Assembly (NCBI RefSeq): GCF_000212855.1
Contig: NZ_GL890993.1
Location: forward strand, 38,683 to 102,682
Direction of reading: 5' to 3'
Source: Streptococcus sanguinis SK355
GTDB taxonomy: Bacteria > Bacillota > Bacilli > Lactobacillales > Streptococcaceae
DNA: 64,000 nt
Shown here: positions 24,710 to 34,263 of the stretch, in pieces
How positions within the stretch are numbered: position 1 is the stretch's first letter
Layout of the letters: every line of letters starts with the position of its first letter
The notes under the pieces: generated by a model
Database searches by the model: none
The model's input: only the letters and a program-made list of their open reading frames with translations
What the model was told of the DNA's origin: nothing
Made by a program: the position numbers and the translations under genes

Positions 24710-27502
24710 TTATTTCTTAATTTCTTCCATGATGTAGGCTTCAATCGTGTCATCTACTTGGATGTCATTGTAGCCATCAATCATGAGTCCACCTTCGCGG
24801 CCGTTAGTAACTTCCTTAACATCATCCTTGAAGTGCTTGAGGCTGGCAAGCTCCCCATCGTAAATCACGACGCCATCACGGATAACACGAACCTTGGAAT
24901 CACGGGTAACTTTACCGTTGATAACCATAAATCCACCGATAGTACCAACCTTGGAAACCTTGAAGGTCTCGCGGATAAGAGCTTCCCCGATGATTTTTTC
25001 TTCGTATTCTGGATCCAGCATTCCCTTCATGGCATCTTCCATTTCCTCGATAACCTTGTAGATAATGCTGTGGAGACGGATTTCGACATCATCAGCTTCT
25101 GCCTGCTGGCGAGCTTGAGATGTAGGACGAACATTAAATCCGATGATGAAGGCATTTGAAGCTTCTGCTAGTGTTACGTCTGACTCATTGATAGCACCAA
25201 CCGCTGAGTGGACGATGGTAATCTTAACGCCTTCCACTTCAATCTTCTGCAGGGATGCAGACAGGGCTTCTACAGAACCTTGTACATCAGCCTTGATGAT
25301 AACATTAACAGACTTGACTTCACCAGCTTTGAGGGTATCAAAGAGATTTTCCAGACTGACGCGGTGAGTAGCTTGACGTTGCTTAAGAAGTGCACGTTTG
25401 GCACGTTCTTCACCGGCTGCACGCGCAGCTTTTTCATCTTCATAAACCGCAAAGTGGTCACCAGCCATCGGAGTTTCATTGAGACCAGTGATAGAAACCG
25501 GTGTAGATGGCCCTGCCACCTTAACACGACGGCCCAGGTCATTGGTCATAGCCCGAACCCGACCGAAGGTATTACCAACAACGATTGGATCCTGCACATT
25601 CAGAGTTCCCTGCTGAACCAGAAGGGTTGCGACAGCACCTTTTCCTTTATCCAGACGGGCTTCAATGACTGTACCAATCGCCCGAACAGTCGGATCTGCC
25701 TTGAGCTCTTGAATTTCAGCCACCAAGAGGACTGTTTCCAGCAAGCTATCGATATTTTGATTGAATTTCGCTGAAATTTCAACAAATTCAGAATCTCCAC
25801 CCCAAGCTGTTGACATGACACCATGCTCAGCCAATTCACCAATTACACGCTCAGGATTCGCTCCTGGCTTATCAATCTTGTTGATAGCTACGATGATTGG
25901 GACATCAGCCGCCTTGGAGTGGTTGATAGCTTCAATCGTTTGTGGCATAACACCGTCATCAGCCGCCACGACCAGGATAGTGATATCCGTAACAGAAGCA
26001 CCGCGGGCCCGCATAGAAGTAAAGGCCGCGTGTCCAGGCGTATCCAAGAAAGTAATCTTCTTGCCGCTTTCTTCAATCTGGTAAGCACCGATGTGCTGAG
26101 TGATACCACCCGCTTCACCTGTTGCTACGCGAGAGTTACGCAGGGTATCCAAGAGGGTCGTTTTACCATGGTCAACGTGTCCCATGATGGTGACAACTGG
26201 CGGACGCTCTACCAAGGCATCTTGGTTGATATAACCTTCTTCTACGAAGAAGCGCTCAATGTCAGCTGTGTCAACTTCCACCTTCTTCTTAGCTTCAATA
26301 CCGTAGTCCACCATGAGGAGCTCAATAGTATCGCCGTCAAGAGATTGGTTTTGCGTTGCCATTACGCCCATCATAAAGAGTTTCTTGACAATTTCAGCTG
26401 GCTCGCGCTTAATCCGTTTTGCGATTTCTGCAACGGTCATTCCGTCTGTATATTCAAATTCAGTTGGCAACTCATGGAACTTACGTTCTGTAACAGGTTT
26501 TGGTGCCTGGTTATTGTTGCCCTTTCCTTTTTTGTTTTTCTTGTTTTTATTCCAATTACTATTTCTTTGATTTCTCACTTGATTTTGACTGCTTCGATTC
26601 TTTTGTTGTTTTCTTGGACCTTCTTCTTCGCGATCAAAATCATCGCGCTTCTTATCTGGTCGAGCTTGCTTCTTACGACGCGTATCCACAGCGGCTGGCG
26701 CTGGGCTTGGATTCGCTGCTGGAGCAGACGAAGCTGGTGCAGGCTGAACTGTTGCACTTGCTTCTGCCTTAGGCTGCTCCTTGCGGCGGTTTTGCCGTTC
26801 CATAACTTCTTTAGCTTCTTGTGCTTGCTTAAAGCGTTCCTCGCTGGAGCGAGCGTATTCAGCATTCTGCTCTGCTTTCAAAGCAGCGGCCCGAGCCTTA
26901 AAGTCCATCTTCGGTCCTTGAGGCTGTTGGCGGTTTTGACCGTTAAATCCTTGATGATTCTGGCCATTGTGGCGGCCATCTTGACCACGATTATCGCGAC
27001 GGTCATTTGTACGATTGCTCCTATCTCGGTCGTTGCGGTTTCCGCGATTCTTATTTCGATTATCGCGATCCTCACGCTTGCCTTGCTCTTTGTTTTGTGG
27101 TTTGCGGTTGCCTTGCTGCTTCCGACGTTCTGCCTCTTCCTTAGCTCTCGCTTCACGCTCTGCCTTAAAGTTCCGGCTTTGCGGGCGCTTGACAGGCGCT
27201 ACCGTTTCTGCTTTCACTTCTGGCTTAGCAGCTGCTTTTGCTTCTGTCTGTTCTGCCTTGACTGGCGCAGCCTCTTTGGCAGGAGTTTTTTGCGATGAAG
27301 GCTGAGCTGCTGCAGGATTTTCTGCAGGAGCTTGAGGTGCGGCTGCTTTCTTGAAGCTGGATTTGATTCGCTCACCAGCATCAGCTTCTACGCTGGATGA
27401 ATGACTCTTGACATCCAGACCCAGCTCCTTAGCACGAGCCACTACCTCCTTGCTTTCTTTTCCCAGTTCTTTGGCGATTTCATACAATCTTACTTTAGAC
27501 AA
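24710..27502 (-). CDS. infB: Translation initiation factor IF-2
   Basis: 930 residues. IF2_N helical domain at the N-terminus, then a long low-complexity linker (about 50-330) with Ala/Pro- and Asn/Arg/Gln-rich blocks, a second IF2_N at about 345-400, and the GTPase domain with G1 GHVDHGKT (441-448), DTPGH and NKID. Domains II-IV complete the C-terminus, which binds fMet-tRNA. It brings initiator tRNA to the 30S subunit. It follows ylxQ by 19 bp. The linker is of the length seen in streptococcal IF-2. Confidence 0.97.
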   Translation of the reverse strand: MSKVRLYEIAKELGKESKEVVARAKELGLDVKSHSSSVEADAGERIKSSFKKAAAPQAPAENPAAAQPSSQKTPAKEAAPVKAEQTEAKAAAKPEVKAETVAPVKRPQSRNFKAEREARAKEEAERRKQQGNRKPQNKEQGKREDRDNRNKNRGNRNDRDRSNRTNDRRDNRGQDGRHNGQNHQGFNGQNRQQPQGPKMDFKARAAALKAEQNAEYARSSEERFKQAQEAKEVMERQNRRKEQPKAEASATVQPAPASSAPAANPSPAPAAVDTRRKKQARPDKKRDDFDREEEGPRKQQKNRSSQNQVRNQRNSNWNKNKKNKKGKGNNNQAPKPVTERKFHELPTEFEYTDGMTVAEIAKRIKREPAEIVKKLFMMGVMATQNQSLDGDTIELLMVDYGIEAKKKVEVDTADIERFFVEEGYINQDALVERPPVVTIMGHVDHGKTTLLDTLRNSRVATGEAGGITQHIGAYQIEESGKKITFLDTPGHAAFTSMRARGASVTDITILVVAADDGVMPQTIEAINHSKAADVPIIVAINKIDKPGANPERVIGELAEHGVMSTAWGGDSEFVEISAKFNQNIDSLLETVLLVAEIQELKADPTVRAIGTVIEARLDKGKGAVATLLVQQGTLNVQDPIVVGNTFGRVRAMTNDLGRRVKVAGPSTPVSITGLNETPMAGDHFAVYEDEKAARAAGEERAKRALLKQRQATHRVSLENLFDTLKAGEVKSVNVIIKADVQGSVEALSASLQKIEVEGVKITIVHSAVGAINESDVTLAEASNAFIIGFNVRPTSQARQQAEADDVEIRLHSIIYKVIEEMEDAMKGMLDPEYEEKIIGEALIRETFKVSKVGTIGGFMVINGKVTRDSKVRVIRDGVVIYDGELASLKHFKDDVKEVTNGREGGLMIDGYNDIQVDDTIEAYIMEEIKK

Positions 27503-27521
27503 ATCTTGTCCTCCTCTTCTA

Positions 27522-27818
27522 TTACATAAGAGACCTCATTTTCTTTGTAAAACCAGCATCTGTCACGGCGAGCACTTTTCTGGCCTTGCCAATGGCAGAG
27601 CTTAATTCCAGTGTTGAAAACACGGTTGATACTTCTACTTGGTAGTAACGACTTTTATCAGTGATTTTCTTGCTGAGATTAGGAGCTGCATCCTGGGCCA
27701 AAAAGACCAGATCTGCTTTTCCCTCCTGTATAGCTTTGACGGTCAGCTCCTCACCAGAAATGATGCGGCCGGCCCGCTGAGCCAGTCCCAGCATATTTGC
27801 AAGTTTCTCTTTATTCAA
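27522..27818 (-). CDS. ylxQ: YlxQ, L7Ae-family RNA-binding protein
   Basis: 98 residues, L7Ae/L30e/S12e/Gadd45 fold. Typical are [15 protein letters not shown] at 11-25, which contacts RNA, and [14 protein letters not shown]. It overlaps rnpM by 8 bp and precedes infB, the conserved nusA-ylxR-ylxQ-infB order. In Gram-positives the protein has been linked to kink-turn RNA or RNase P, but no firm role is known. Confidence 0.93.
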   Translation of the reverse strand: MNKEKLANMLGLAQRAGRIISGEELTVKAIQEGKADLVFLAQDAAPNLSKKITDKSRYYQVEVSTVFSTLELSSAIGKARKVLAVTDAGFTKKMRSLM

Positions 27819-28107
27819 GACCTAACTCTCTTCTTTTGACCTTATGATCGACATAAGCGATTAACTCATCATAGAAAGCCTCATCCACTTCCATATTAAA
27901 GCTGCGGTTAAAGACCCGCTTCTTCTTGGCTTGAAGAGCTTCCTGATTATCCAGCTTGATATAGGCTCCACGGCCGTTGGCCTTGCCTGTCGGATCGATA
28001 AAGACTTGACCTTCCTTGTTCTTGACAATCCGCAGCAAATCACGCTTGTCAATCACTTCGTTGGACACCACTGATTTTCTTAAAGGGATTTTTCTTGTTT
28101 TTGCCAT
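27811..28107 (-). CDS. rnpM: YlxR/RnpM, RNase P modulator
   Basis: 98 residues, YlxR (DUF448) family. It has the KTRKIPLRKSVVSNEV start where most family members carry the CVxC-like segment, then KRDLLRIVKN, a GRGAYIK RNA-binding motif (about 47-53) and an Arg/Lys-rich C-terminus. Family knowledge: YlxR/RnpM binds the RNase P RNA and lowers its activity. It lies 10 bp after nusA and overlaps ylxQ. Confidence 0.94.
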   Translation of the reverse strand: MAKTRKIPLRKSVVSNEVIDKRDLLRIVKNKEGQVFIDPTGKANGRGAYIKLDNQEALQAKKKRVFNRSFNMEVDEAFYDELIAYVDHKVKRRELGLE

Positions 28108-28117
28108 TCCAGCCCCC

Positions 28118-29371
28118 TTAATCTAGTTCTTCAGCTTCGCTTTCTAAACCAGCTGTTTCCAGTACAGTTTCCTCTGCAGCTGCGTCAAAATCTGTTGCTG
28201 AAAATTCTGTCTCTAGAACATCCGCATCCGCAAGAATTTCTTCTGCTTCCTGAGCAAATCCGCCCAGTTCATTGGCTGCTTCCATTTCTTCAAACTCTGT
28301 GGCAGACTTGATATCAATTCTAAAGCCTGTCAAATGAGCTGCTAAGCGTACGTTCTGTCCGCGACGACCGATAGCCAGAGAAAGCTTGCTGTCCGGTACG
28401 ACAACCAAGGCCCGCTTGTTATCTTCTTCGTTAAAGATAACTTGGTCAACCTCTGCTGGAGCAATAGCGTTGTAGATAAATTCAGCTGGATCTGCTACCC
28501 ACTCGATGACGTCGATATTTTCTTCAGTCGGTACCATACGACCGCTCTTGGGATCATATTTGGCAGGATGGAACTTGCTAGTAATTTTCTTGATATTAGC
28601 TCCACCGCGTCCGACGATTGTTCCGATGGCATCCACATTAGGATTGTGACTGCGAACCGCTACCTTGGTCCGATCGCCTGCTTCCCGTGACACGCTCATG
28701 ATTTCCACAGTTCCGTCATAGACTTCAGGGATTTCCTGCTCCATCAAGCGCTTAATCATTTCTGGATGGCTGCGGCTTACAAAGACATTGACACCGCGAG
28801 GATTGTCTTCTACCTTGTAGACAAAGACTTCAATGCGGTCATGAGAGGCAAAGACCTCACCAGGAATCTGATCTTGTTTCGATAGCTGCGCTTCAATGCT
28901 GCCAAGATTGACATAGATAAAGCGATTGTCAAAGCGCTCCACCGTTCCTGACATGATTTCATTTTCATGCTCTTTATAGGTATTGTAGGTGATAGCTCGG
29001 GTCTGCTTGCGCATCTTTTCCATGATGGTTTGCTTGGCAGACTGAGCAGCGACACGGCCAAATTCAGCCGGCGCTTCTTCAAACTTGATCTTATCTCCCA
29101 ACTCATAGGCTGAACTGATAGCCAAGGCATCTTTGAGGCTGATTTCCAAACGGCTGTCAAAGACCTCGTCCACGACTTCGCGAACAGTATAGACACGGAA
29201 ATCTCCTGACTTTTCGTCGAACTCAATGGCTACGCTGTCTGCCTGACCATAGCGACGACGATAGGCTGAGCGGAGTGACTCGGTCACCGCGTCAATGATA
29301 TCTTCTTTCTTGATTCCTTTGTCTTCTTCCAAAATGCGGAAGGCCTCTAGCATTTCTTTACTCATTTTCAT
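28118..29371 (-). CDS. nusA: Transcription termination/antitermination factor NusA
   Basis: 417 residues. An N-terminal RNA polymerase-binding domain, an S1 domain (about 130-200) and two KH domains, with the signature IVGRGGANIKKI and LAIGRRGQNVRLAAHLTGF, are all present. It affects pausing, hairpin termination and rRNA antitermination. The final 60 residues form a very acidic tail (EEMEAANEL... to EELD), longer than in many relatives. It follows rimP by 53 bp in the operon. Confidence 0.97.
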   Translation of the reverse strand: MKMSKEMLEAFRILEEDKGIKKEDIIDAVTESLRSAYRRRYGQADSVAIEFDEKSGDFRVYTVREVVDEVFDSRLEISLKDALAISSAYELGDKIKFEEAPAEFGRVAAQSAKQTIMEKMRKQTRAITYNTYKEHENEIMSGTVERFDNRFIYVNLGSIEAQLSKQDQIPGEVFASHDRIEVFVYKVEDNPRGVNVFVSRSHPEMIKRLMEQEIPEVYDGTVEIMSVSREAGDRTKVAVRSHNPNVDAIGTIVGRGGANIKKITSKFHPAKYDPKSGRMVPTEENIDVIEWVADPAEFIYNAIAPAEVDQVIFNEEDNKRALVVVPDSKLSLAIGRRGQNVRLAAHLTGFRIDIKSATEFEEMEAANELGGFAQEAEEILADADVLETEFSATDFDAAAEETVLETAGLESEAEELD

Positions 29372-29424
29372 ATGACTTTTGCCGAAACAAAAGTGTTCCT
29401 TTCTTTTCTATATTGCTTCTGCGG

Positions 29425-29958
29425 CTAAAACTTAACGGCTAATCTGGCTTTGGAAACCAGACTGTAGAGAATTTCGACTTCTTTTCTGCGAGTCTTGTCC
29501 AGATATTCCATTCGCAGAACATCCTCTTCAAAGCTCAGCAAGGTGCCTTCAAAGACTTTCTGCTTGTCAACAGCCTTATAGAGACTGACATGGATATAAC
29601 TGCCGACTGCATCGGCTAGCTGTTCCTTGGTCTTGAGCGGACGCTCCAAGCCTGGACTGGTCACTTCCAGAAAATACTGTTCCGGGAAGGGATCTGGCTT
29701 GATTTGATCCAAGAGCGGACTGATAATATCCGTCAAATCCGCTGTATCATTGACCGTAATACCTTCGGGCTTGTCCACAAAGACACTGAGAACGTAGTCC
29801 CCGCCCATCTTTCCGTACTCAATATCGACTAATTCATAGGGGGCCAAAATGGCTGGTTCAATAACCTCCCTCACCAATTCAACAATCGTTGCGATATGAC
29901 GACACCTCCTCACAGATAAGAGGCGAAGATACTTCCTCGCCTCTCTTTCCTTATTCAT
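29425..29958 (-). CDS. rimP: Ribosome maturation factor RimP (start uncertain)
   Basis: RimP binds the 30S subunit and helps assemble it. The conserved core begins [11 protein letters not shown] and ends SKARLAVKF; it has [25 protein letters not shown] and [13 protein letters not shown]. The start is unclear. An ATG at 30012 lies upstream of the promoter and is ruled out. An ATG at 29958 lies at the predicted 5' end of the RNA and would give a 177-aa protein read from a leaderless message. A strong GGAGG at 29903-29907 faces no ATG/GTG/TTG in frame; it stands 9 bases before the ATC at 29895 that opens the conserved core (156 aa). A hairpin AGAGGCGA/TCGCCTCT lies between. I give the ATG at 29958 as the left bound. 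Confidence 0.85.
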   Translation of the reverse strand: MNKEREARKYLRLLSVRRCRHIATIVELVREVIEPAILAPYELVDIEYGKMGGDYVLSVFVDKPEGITVNDTADLTDIISPLLDQIKPDPFPEQYFLEVTSPGLERPLKTKEQLADAVGSYIHVSLYKAVDKQKVFEGTLLSFEEDVLRMEYLDKTRRKEVEILYSLVSKARLAVKF

Positions 29959-29965
29959 TACTAGT

Positions 29966-29994
29966 ATTATAGCACGACAAGTCCCAGAATGCAA
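29966..29994 (-). promoter_or_regulatory. Promoter of the rimP-nusA-infB operon
   Basis: Minus strand: TTGCAT (29989-29994), 17-bp spacer, TATAAT (29966-29971). The RNA start is expected at about 29958-29960. Confidence 0.75.
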
Positions 29995-30072
29995 GGGAAA
30001 TATGCTGTGCAAGCTTTTAAAGACCGAATGCCACTTAAAATACTCTTATTTTCAAGTAGAATTCTTTCCTAA

Positions 30073-30107
30073 TAATAAAGTCTTCAAGGAGTATTTCCTC
30101 GAAGACT
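30073..30107 (-). terminator. Terminator of ccrZ-trmB
   Basis: Minus strand: AGTCTTC-GAGG ... CTCC-GAAGACT with T-rich 3' end (30101-30107 with 30079-30085 as the outer arms). It lies 6 bp beyond trmB. Confidence 0.75.
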
Positions 30108-30112
30108 CTTTC

Positions 30113-30751
30113 TTATTCAAACACTGCTTCCACGCGGTAGATGACTTGTCCCTTGTTAGCAAATTTCTGCTCATACTCAGTCAGGACATTGTCTTCAAAG
30201 TCGCTGGCATGCAAATCTAACCACACGCCCTTTAACTTCATACCATACTGTGAAAAGCTTACTAGGCTATATTCAAAAAGACCGCGGTTGTCCGTTTTGA
30301 AGTGGATTTCTCCATTTTCCGGCAAAATCTGCTGATAGGTCGCCAGAAAGGACTGATAGGTCAGACGGCGCTTTTCATGACGTTTCTTGGGCCAAGGATC
30401 CGAGAAGTTCAGATAGAGGCGGTCAATCTCGCCCTCTTCAAAATAATCAGTCAGATCCGAACCGTCCACCCAGAGAAGCTTGATATTGGGCACATCCGTT
30501 GCTAGCACCTTGTCCAAGGCATAGCTGAGGACCGATTTCTGGATATCAATCCCAATGTAGTTGATATCCGGATTGGCCTTGGCCATACCGGACACAAAAG
30601 CTCCTTTGCCGCTACCAACCTCTACATGAATGGGGTGATCATTGCCAAAAATCTCCTGCCATCTGCCCTTGGCATCTGCCGGATTCAAAATCACATACTG
30701 GGGATGCGCCTCTAGCAGTTCCGTCGCTCCCTTACGATTCCTTACTCTCAT
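30113..30751 (-). CDS. trmB: tRNA (guanine-46-N7)-methyltransferase
   Basis: 212 residues, Rossmann-fold SAM enzyme making m7G46 in tRNA. The SAM motif [15 protein letters not shown] (about 41-55), the [11 protein letters not shown] acidic strand, [16 protein letters not shown] with the active-site Asp, and the [14 protein letters not shown]-terminal region are visible. The ATG overlaps the end of ccrZ by 4 bp, the conserved streptococcal pair. Confidence 0.95.
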   Translation of the reverse strand: MRVRNRKGATELLEAHPQYVILNPADAKGRWQEIFGNDHPIHVEVGSGKGAFVSGMAKANPDINYIGIDIQKSVLSYALDKVLATDVPNIKLLWVDGSDLTDYFEEGEIDRLYLNFSDPWPKKRHEKRRLTYQSFLATYQQILPENGEIHFKTDNRGLFEYSLVSFSQYGMKLKGVWLDLHASDFEDNVLTEYEQKFANKGQVIYRVEAVFE

Positions 30752-31542
30752 TGTCCTCTTCCGTATTTGGAACGGAAGTTTCGTAATGCGTAAATCTCCC
30801 GGTTCACATTTTCTAAATCATTGTTTTCATAGTATTTGGCAATCTGCATCAGATAAGAATACTGACCAAACCAGTATAGCTTATTGAAAACAGTCTGATT
30901 ATACTTATAGCCATAAGCGCTCAGCCACTCTTGCCAACCTGAATCAGGCACATAATGGCTTAAAATATGAGCTACATCCATCATCCTGTCTGTCAGACGC
31001 ACAGAATCCCAATCCACTAAGTAAATAAGCCCGCTGTCGGTCTCTACCCAATTGCTGTGACGCACATCTCCGTGAACGATGGTTGCATAATCCTCACGAA
31101 AGGCCGGCACAGTCTGTCGCAGGTCTCGGATAACTGATTGCAGATATTGATTATTTCTCAAAGCAAGCGGCACTTGATTGAGCCAAGCATTCAGCAAATC
31201 AGTCGGCGTTTCCAAAGTATAGCCCAGCTTGGTCAGCTGCGTCATCAATGGGCGCGAGCGATGCAGCCGAGTCAAAATATTGATTACTTGCTTTTTGGAC
31301 ATATCATTTGGGGTCAGAATAGTGCCTGAAAGCCATTCCTGCCCGCTCATTACGTTTCCGTCCGGCATCCGGCGGCTCCACAAAAGCTGCGGTGCGATTT
31401 GTTCTCGAGCTAAGCCTGCTAAGATAGGGGTTGTATTCATCTTGACGAAAACGCGCCCCCCGTCCGGATAAGTCCCCATATAGGCCTTTCCGCTCTTACC
31501 AGCTATCGGTGTCAGGGTCAGCTCGTTATCAACCAAGTCCAT
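30748..31542 (-). CDS. ccrZ: Cell cycle regulator CcrZ (aminoglycoside-phosphotransferase fold)
   Basis: 264 residues, choline/APH-kinase fold. The catalytic loop [13 protein letters not shown] and the metal-binding LVDWDSVRL are present; the N-lobe is short. In pneumococcus the homologue beside trmB is CcrZ, which links FtsZ-dependent division to DnaA-driven replication initiation and has been reported to phosphorylate ribose or nucleosides. Context (directly before trmB) supports this name. No membrane helix; cytosolic. RBS GGAGGGG. Confidence 0.88.
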   Translation of the reverse strand: MDLVDNELTLTPIAGKSGKAYMGTYPDGGRVFVKMNTTPILAGLAREQIAPQLLWSRRMPDGNVMSGQEWLSGTILTPNDMSKKQVINILTRLHRSRPLMTQLTKLGYTLETPTDLLNAWLNQVPLALRNNQYLQSVIRDLRQTVPAFREDYATIVHGDVRHSNWVETDSGLIYLVDWDSVRLTDRMMDVAHILSHYVPDSGWQEWLSAYGYKYNQTVFNKLYWFGQYSYLMQIAKYYENNDLENVNREIYALRNFRSKYGRGQ

Positions 31543-31592
31543 GTTTCCCCTCCGTAAAAAGTTTCTTTATCATTTTACTAGTTTTACCTCTT

Positions 31593-32639
31593 TTAGTCAA
31601 CCAATCTCCGTAACTTAAACGGCAGATAGAACAGATAGAGTAGGGCAGTTGCTCCCAGCATGGCCAGCACTGCTGTCTTGTCTTGGAAAAAGATCAGAGA
31701 AGTCAGCACTTCAGCCAAGAGAACACTGCTGCCAATAGATGTGATAATTTGTCTTGCTCCCTTCAGCTTTTCCCCTCCTTCTATCGGAAAAAGCTGGGTC
31801 AAAAACTGATAGTCAAAAGCTTCATACAAGGCCGTCAGCTGGAAGAGCAAGAGGTAATTGAACAAGACCGCAAAAGCCGCAGCAATCCAAGCTTGACTGA
31901 CAAAAATCAAGGCCAAAAGAGCTAGAAAGAGCAGTCTTAAGGTTAGAGCAAAGAAGTCTCCATTTCGCAAGTAAGAACGCAAAAAGAGATTCTGCCAGGT
32001 CTTGCTATGCTGCTTGCCCACAAGTCTCGTCAAACCATCAAGATAGGCCCTGCGCTTGACACTGTTTGAAATACCTTTAACATTGGTAAAGAGAGCAAAG
32101 AAGCGCAGAATCATCTGCTTTCGGGCTGCTTCATAAGCCACCAGAGACTGCCAATCTAGGCCATTTTCAGTAAAGAACTTCTTGGCCTTAGCCTGAAACA
32201 AAAACCATTTCAAGACTAGCATAAGGAGGCAGTAAAGCCCAAAGCCCCAAACAGGCAATCCCAGAGCCAGAAAAAGCGGAGCCAGTAACAGTAAGATTCC
32301 AGTCTGTAAGACTGCGTACAAGAGATAGGAACGCAGAATCTGAGCCTTGATAAAAGCCCTGACTTCTGCTTCTCTGACCAAGAGAAAGAGAACATCCGGC
32401 TTTTCCAGATAGGTCGCAATCCGTCCAAAAGGCAGTATAAAGAGCGATAGAATAACTAGACTGGCAATAATGGGGAGGTGATTGGTCGGGAAATGCCGCA
32501 AAAGCTGACTGTACTGAACACCTAAAAATCCCATAAAAATCAGAAGAAAGAGCACGAAATGATCATTAAAAACATAACGCAGGTATTTCAAACATTGCTG
32601 ACGAAAATCCTGCTTTCGTTTGGCAAATAATTCTTTCAT
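31593..32639 (-). CDS. ecsB: ABC transporter permease EcsB
   Basis: 348 residues with at least six membrane segments, grouped around 30-75, 105-155 and 235-345, of the EcsB family. With the ATPase EcsA it forms an exporter linked in Bacillus to secretion, peptide efflux and intramembrane proteolysis. It overlaps ecsA by 4 bp. The substrate in streptococci is not known. Confidence 0.87.
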   Translation of the reverse strand: MKELFAKRKQDFRQQCLKYLRYVFNDHFVLFLLIFMGFLGVQYSQLLRHFPTNHLPIIASLVILSLFILPFGRIATYLEKPDVLFLLVREAEVRAFIKAQILRSYLLYAVLQTGILLLLAPLFLALGLPVWGFGLYCLLMLVLKWFLFQAKAKKFFTENGLDWQSLVAYEAARKQMILRFFALFTNVKGISNSVKRRAYLDGLTRLVGKQHSKTWQNLFLRSYLRNGDFFALTLRLLFLALLALIFVSQAWIAAAFAVLFNYLLLFQLTALYEAFDYQFLTQLFPIEGGEKLKGARQIITSIGSSVLLAEVLTSLIFFQDKTAVLAMLGATALLYLFYLPFKLRRLVD

Positions 32640-33367
32640 AGCGCCGCCTCTTCTGTCAGGGCTAGATAGATGTCATTCAGACTAGCATCCGGCATTTGAA
32701 ATTGAGCCCGCAACTCAGTCAAGCTGCCCTTGGCCCGTACTTGACCCTTGTGCAAGATTACAAAACTATCGCACATCTTCTCAGCAGAGTCCAGAACATG
32801 GGTGCTCATCAGAATGGACTTGCCCTTCTTCTTTTCCTCATCTAAGAGTTGGATAAGGTCTGCAATAGCTACCGGATCCAGACCCAGAAAAGGCTCATCT
32901 ACGATAAAAAGGCTGGGATCAACTACAAAAGCACAGATAATCATCACTTTTTGCTTCATCCCTTTTGAAAAGTGAACAGGGAACCAATCTAATTTTTCCT
33001 TGAGTCGGAACATTTCCAGCAACTTATCCACACGCTCAAAAGCTGTCTCCTGCTCAATGTCGTAAGCCATAGCTACCGTCTCAATGTGCTCGCGCAGGGT
33101 TAATTCTTCATAGAGACTAGGCGTTTCTGGAATAAAACCGATTTTCTTGCGGTAATCGCTGGGATTGGTACGCAGCTCCAGTCCATCAATTTGAATCTGC
33201 CCCTTATAAGGCGTCAAAAGACCGATAATCTCATTGATGGTCGTGGATTTGCCCGCGCCGTTGAGACCGATCAGACCAACCAGCTGGCCATTGCCCACTT
33301 CAAAGCTGACATCCTTTAAAACTGGGATATTAACATAGCCGCCCGTAAGCTCTTTGATTTCTAACAT
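32636..33367 (-). CDS. ecsA: ABC transporter ATP-binding protein EcsA
   Basis: 243 residues from the ATG at 33367, chosen for GGAGA 5 bases before it and the family start MLEIKELTGGY; an upstream in-frame ATG (33433) has no RBS and lies beyond the promoter. Walker A is GLNGAGKS (34-41), the signature region HFSKGMKQKVMI, Walker B SLFIVDEPFLGLDP and switch His in MSTHVL. It powers EcsB. Confidence 0.93.
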   Translation of the reverse strand: MLEIKELTGGYVNIPVLKDVSFEVGNGQLVGLIGLNGAGKSTTINEIIGLLTPYKGQIQIDGLELRTNPSDYRKKIGFIPETPSLYEELTLREHIETVAMAYDIEQETAFERVDKLLEMFRLKEKLDWFPVHFSKGMKQKVMIICAFVVDPSLFIVDEPFLGLDPVAIADLIQLLDEEKKKGKSILMSTHVLDSAEKMCDSFVILHKGQVRAKGSLTELRAQFQMPDASLNDIYLALTEEAAL

Positions 33368-33382
33368 ATTTTCTCCGAATTC

Positions 33383-33406
33383 TGGTATAATGGTTCTTAT
33401 ATTATA
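33383..33406. promoter_or_regulatory. Divergent promoters of ecsA and hit
   Basis: Plus strand: extended -10 TGGTATAAT at 33383-33391 for hit. Minus strand: TATAAT at 33401-33406 for ecsA. The two start sites lie within about 15 bp of one another, so the promoters overlap and may compete. Confidence 0.6.
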
Positions 33407-33435
33407 ACAAAATCTAGCGAATAGAGGTACCATTT

Positions 33436-33846
33436 ATGGCTGATTGTATTTTTTGTAAAATTATTGCCGGAGAAATCCCTTCTTCTAAAGTCTACGAAGA
33501 CGAGAAAGTCCTTGCTTTTTTGGATATTTCCCAGGTAACACCAGGTCATACCTTGGTTGTCCCTAAAGAGCATTTCCGAAATGTGCTGGATATGGATGCT
33601 GAAAGCACCAGTCAGCTCTTTGCTCGCGTACCTGACATTGCTCGAAAGGTGATGAAAGCCACAGGTTCAGCTGGTATGAATATCATCAACAACAACGAAG
33701 AAATTGCTGGACAGACTGTCTTTCATACCCATGTGCATTTGGCACCGCGCTATAGTGATGCAGATGACCTCAAGATTACTTTCGCAGCCCACGAACCAGA
33801 CTTTCCGGCTCTGGCTGAATTAGCTGAGAAGATTGCACAAGCTTAA
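33436..33846 (+). CDS. hit: HIT-family nucleotide hydrolase/transferase
   Basis: 136 residues. The histidine triad HTHVHLAPR (His97, His99, His101) is complete and an N-terminal CIFC pair (4-7) may bind zinc. Family members hydrolyse AMP-lysine or other nucleotidyl conjugates. RBS GAGGTACC. It is divergent from ecsA and followed by a small coiled-coil gene. Confidence 0.93.
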   Translation: MADCIFCKIIAGEIPSSKVYEDEKVLAFLDISQVTPGHTLVVPKEHFRNVLDMDAESTSQLFARVPDIARKVMKATGSAGMNIINNNEEIAGQTVFHTHVHLAPRYSDADDLKITFAAHEPDFPALAELAEKIAQA

Positions 33847-33855
33847 GGAGGGACT

Positions 33856-34143
33856 ATGAAACTTTCAAATATTTTCCTATTTATCGGTGCCGCAGCAGCC
33901 AGCTACAAACTGGTTGAAAACCGACAAAAAATTCAAGAAGAAATCATTGAAACAACAGATAGCCTAGACAAAGTAAAGGACAGTCTAGCCAATATCCAAC
34001 GAAATATTGCCATCATTCAAGAGCAAAAAGAGCAGGTCAAAGACATTGCTCAAGATCTTACTTATAAATATAAAGTCCTTGAAAACCAAGCTCAAGTGCA
34101 GATCCAGCAAGTCAAAGACATCTGGGAAAAGTACGAGTCTTGA
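33856..34143 (+). CDS. Small membrane-anchored coiled-coil protein
   Basis: 95 residues: short hydrophobic N-terminus (IFLFIGAAAASYKLVE, about 5-20) and a long amphipathic coiled coil rich in Lys, Gln, Glu and Ile to the end. RBS AGGAGGG; 9 bp after hit, so cotranscribed. Similar streptococcal proteins are labelled only by weak chemotaxis or YtxH-like similarity. No function can be assigned. Confidence 0.75.
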   Translation: MKLSNIFLFIGAAAASYKLVENRQKIQEEIIETTDSLDKVKDSLANIQRNIAIIQEQKEQVKDIAQDLTYKYKVLENQAQVQIQQVKDIWEKYES

Positions 34144-34215
34144 TAGAGAAAAGGTGGGTGATAGGGAAACAAAAACTCCAATCCACTACCGCGTCAAGAA
34201 CTTTCCGCCATAACC

Positions 34216-34253
34216 AAAAGAGACCGAGACATTTTGTCCCAGCCTCTTTTTAT
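34216..34253. terminator. Bidirectional terminator between hit operon and lytR
   Basis: AAGAGACCGAGAC pairs with GTCCCAGCCTCTT around an ATTTT loop, with T runs in both directions. The GAG-CTGGGAC-type stem is a common streptococcal terminator. Confidence 0.85.
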
Positions 34254-34263
34254 ATTTAACTTT

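Noticed and set aside
25823..27298. 491-codon plus-strand ORF antisense to infB
   Set aside because: It is a shadow of the low-complexity, codon-biased infB linker. It has no RBS or promoter and reads as Leu/Ile/Ser-rich noise.
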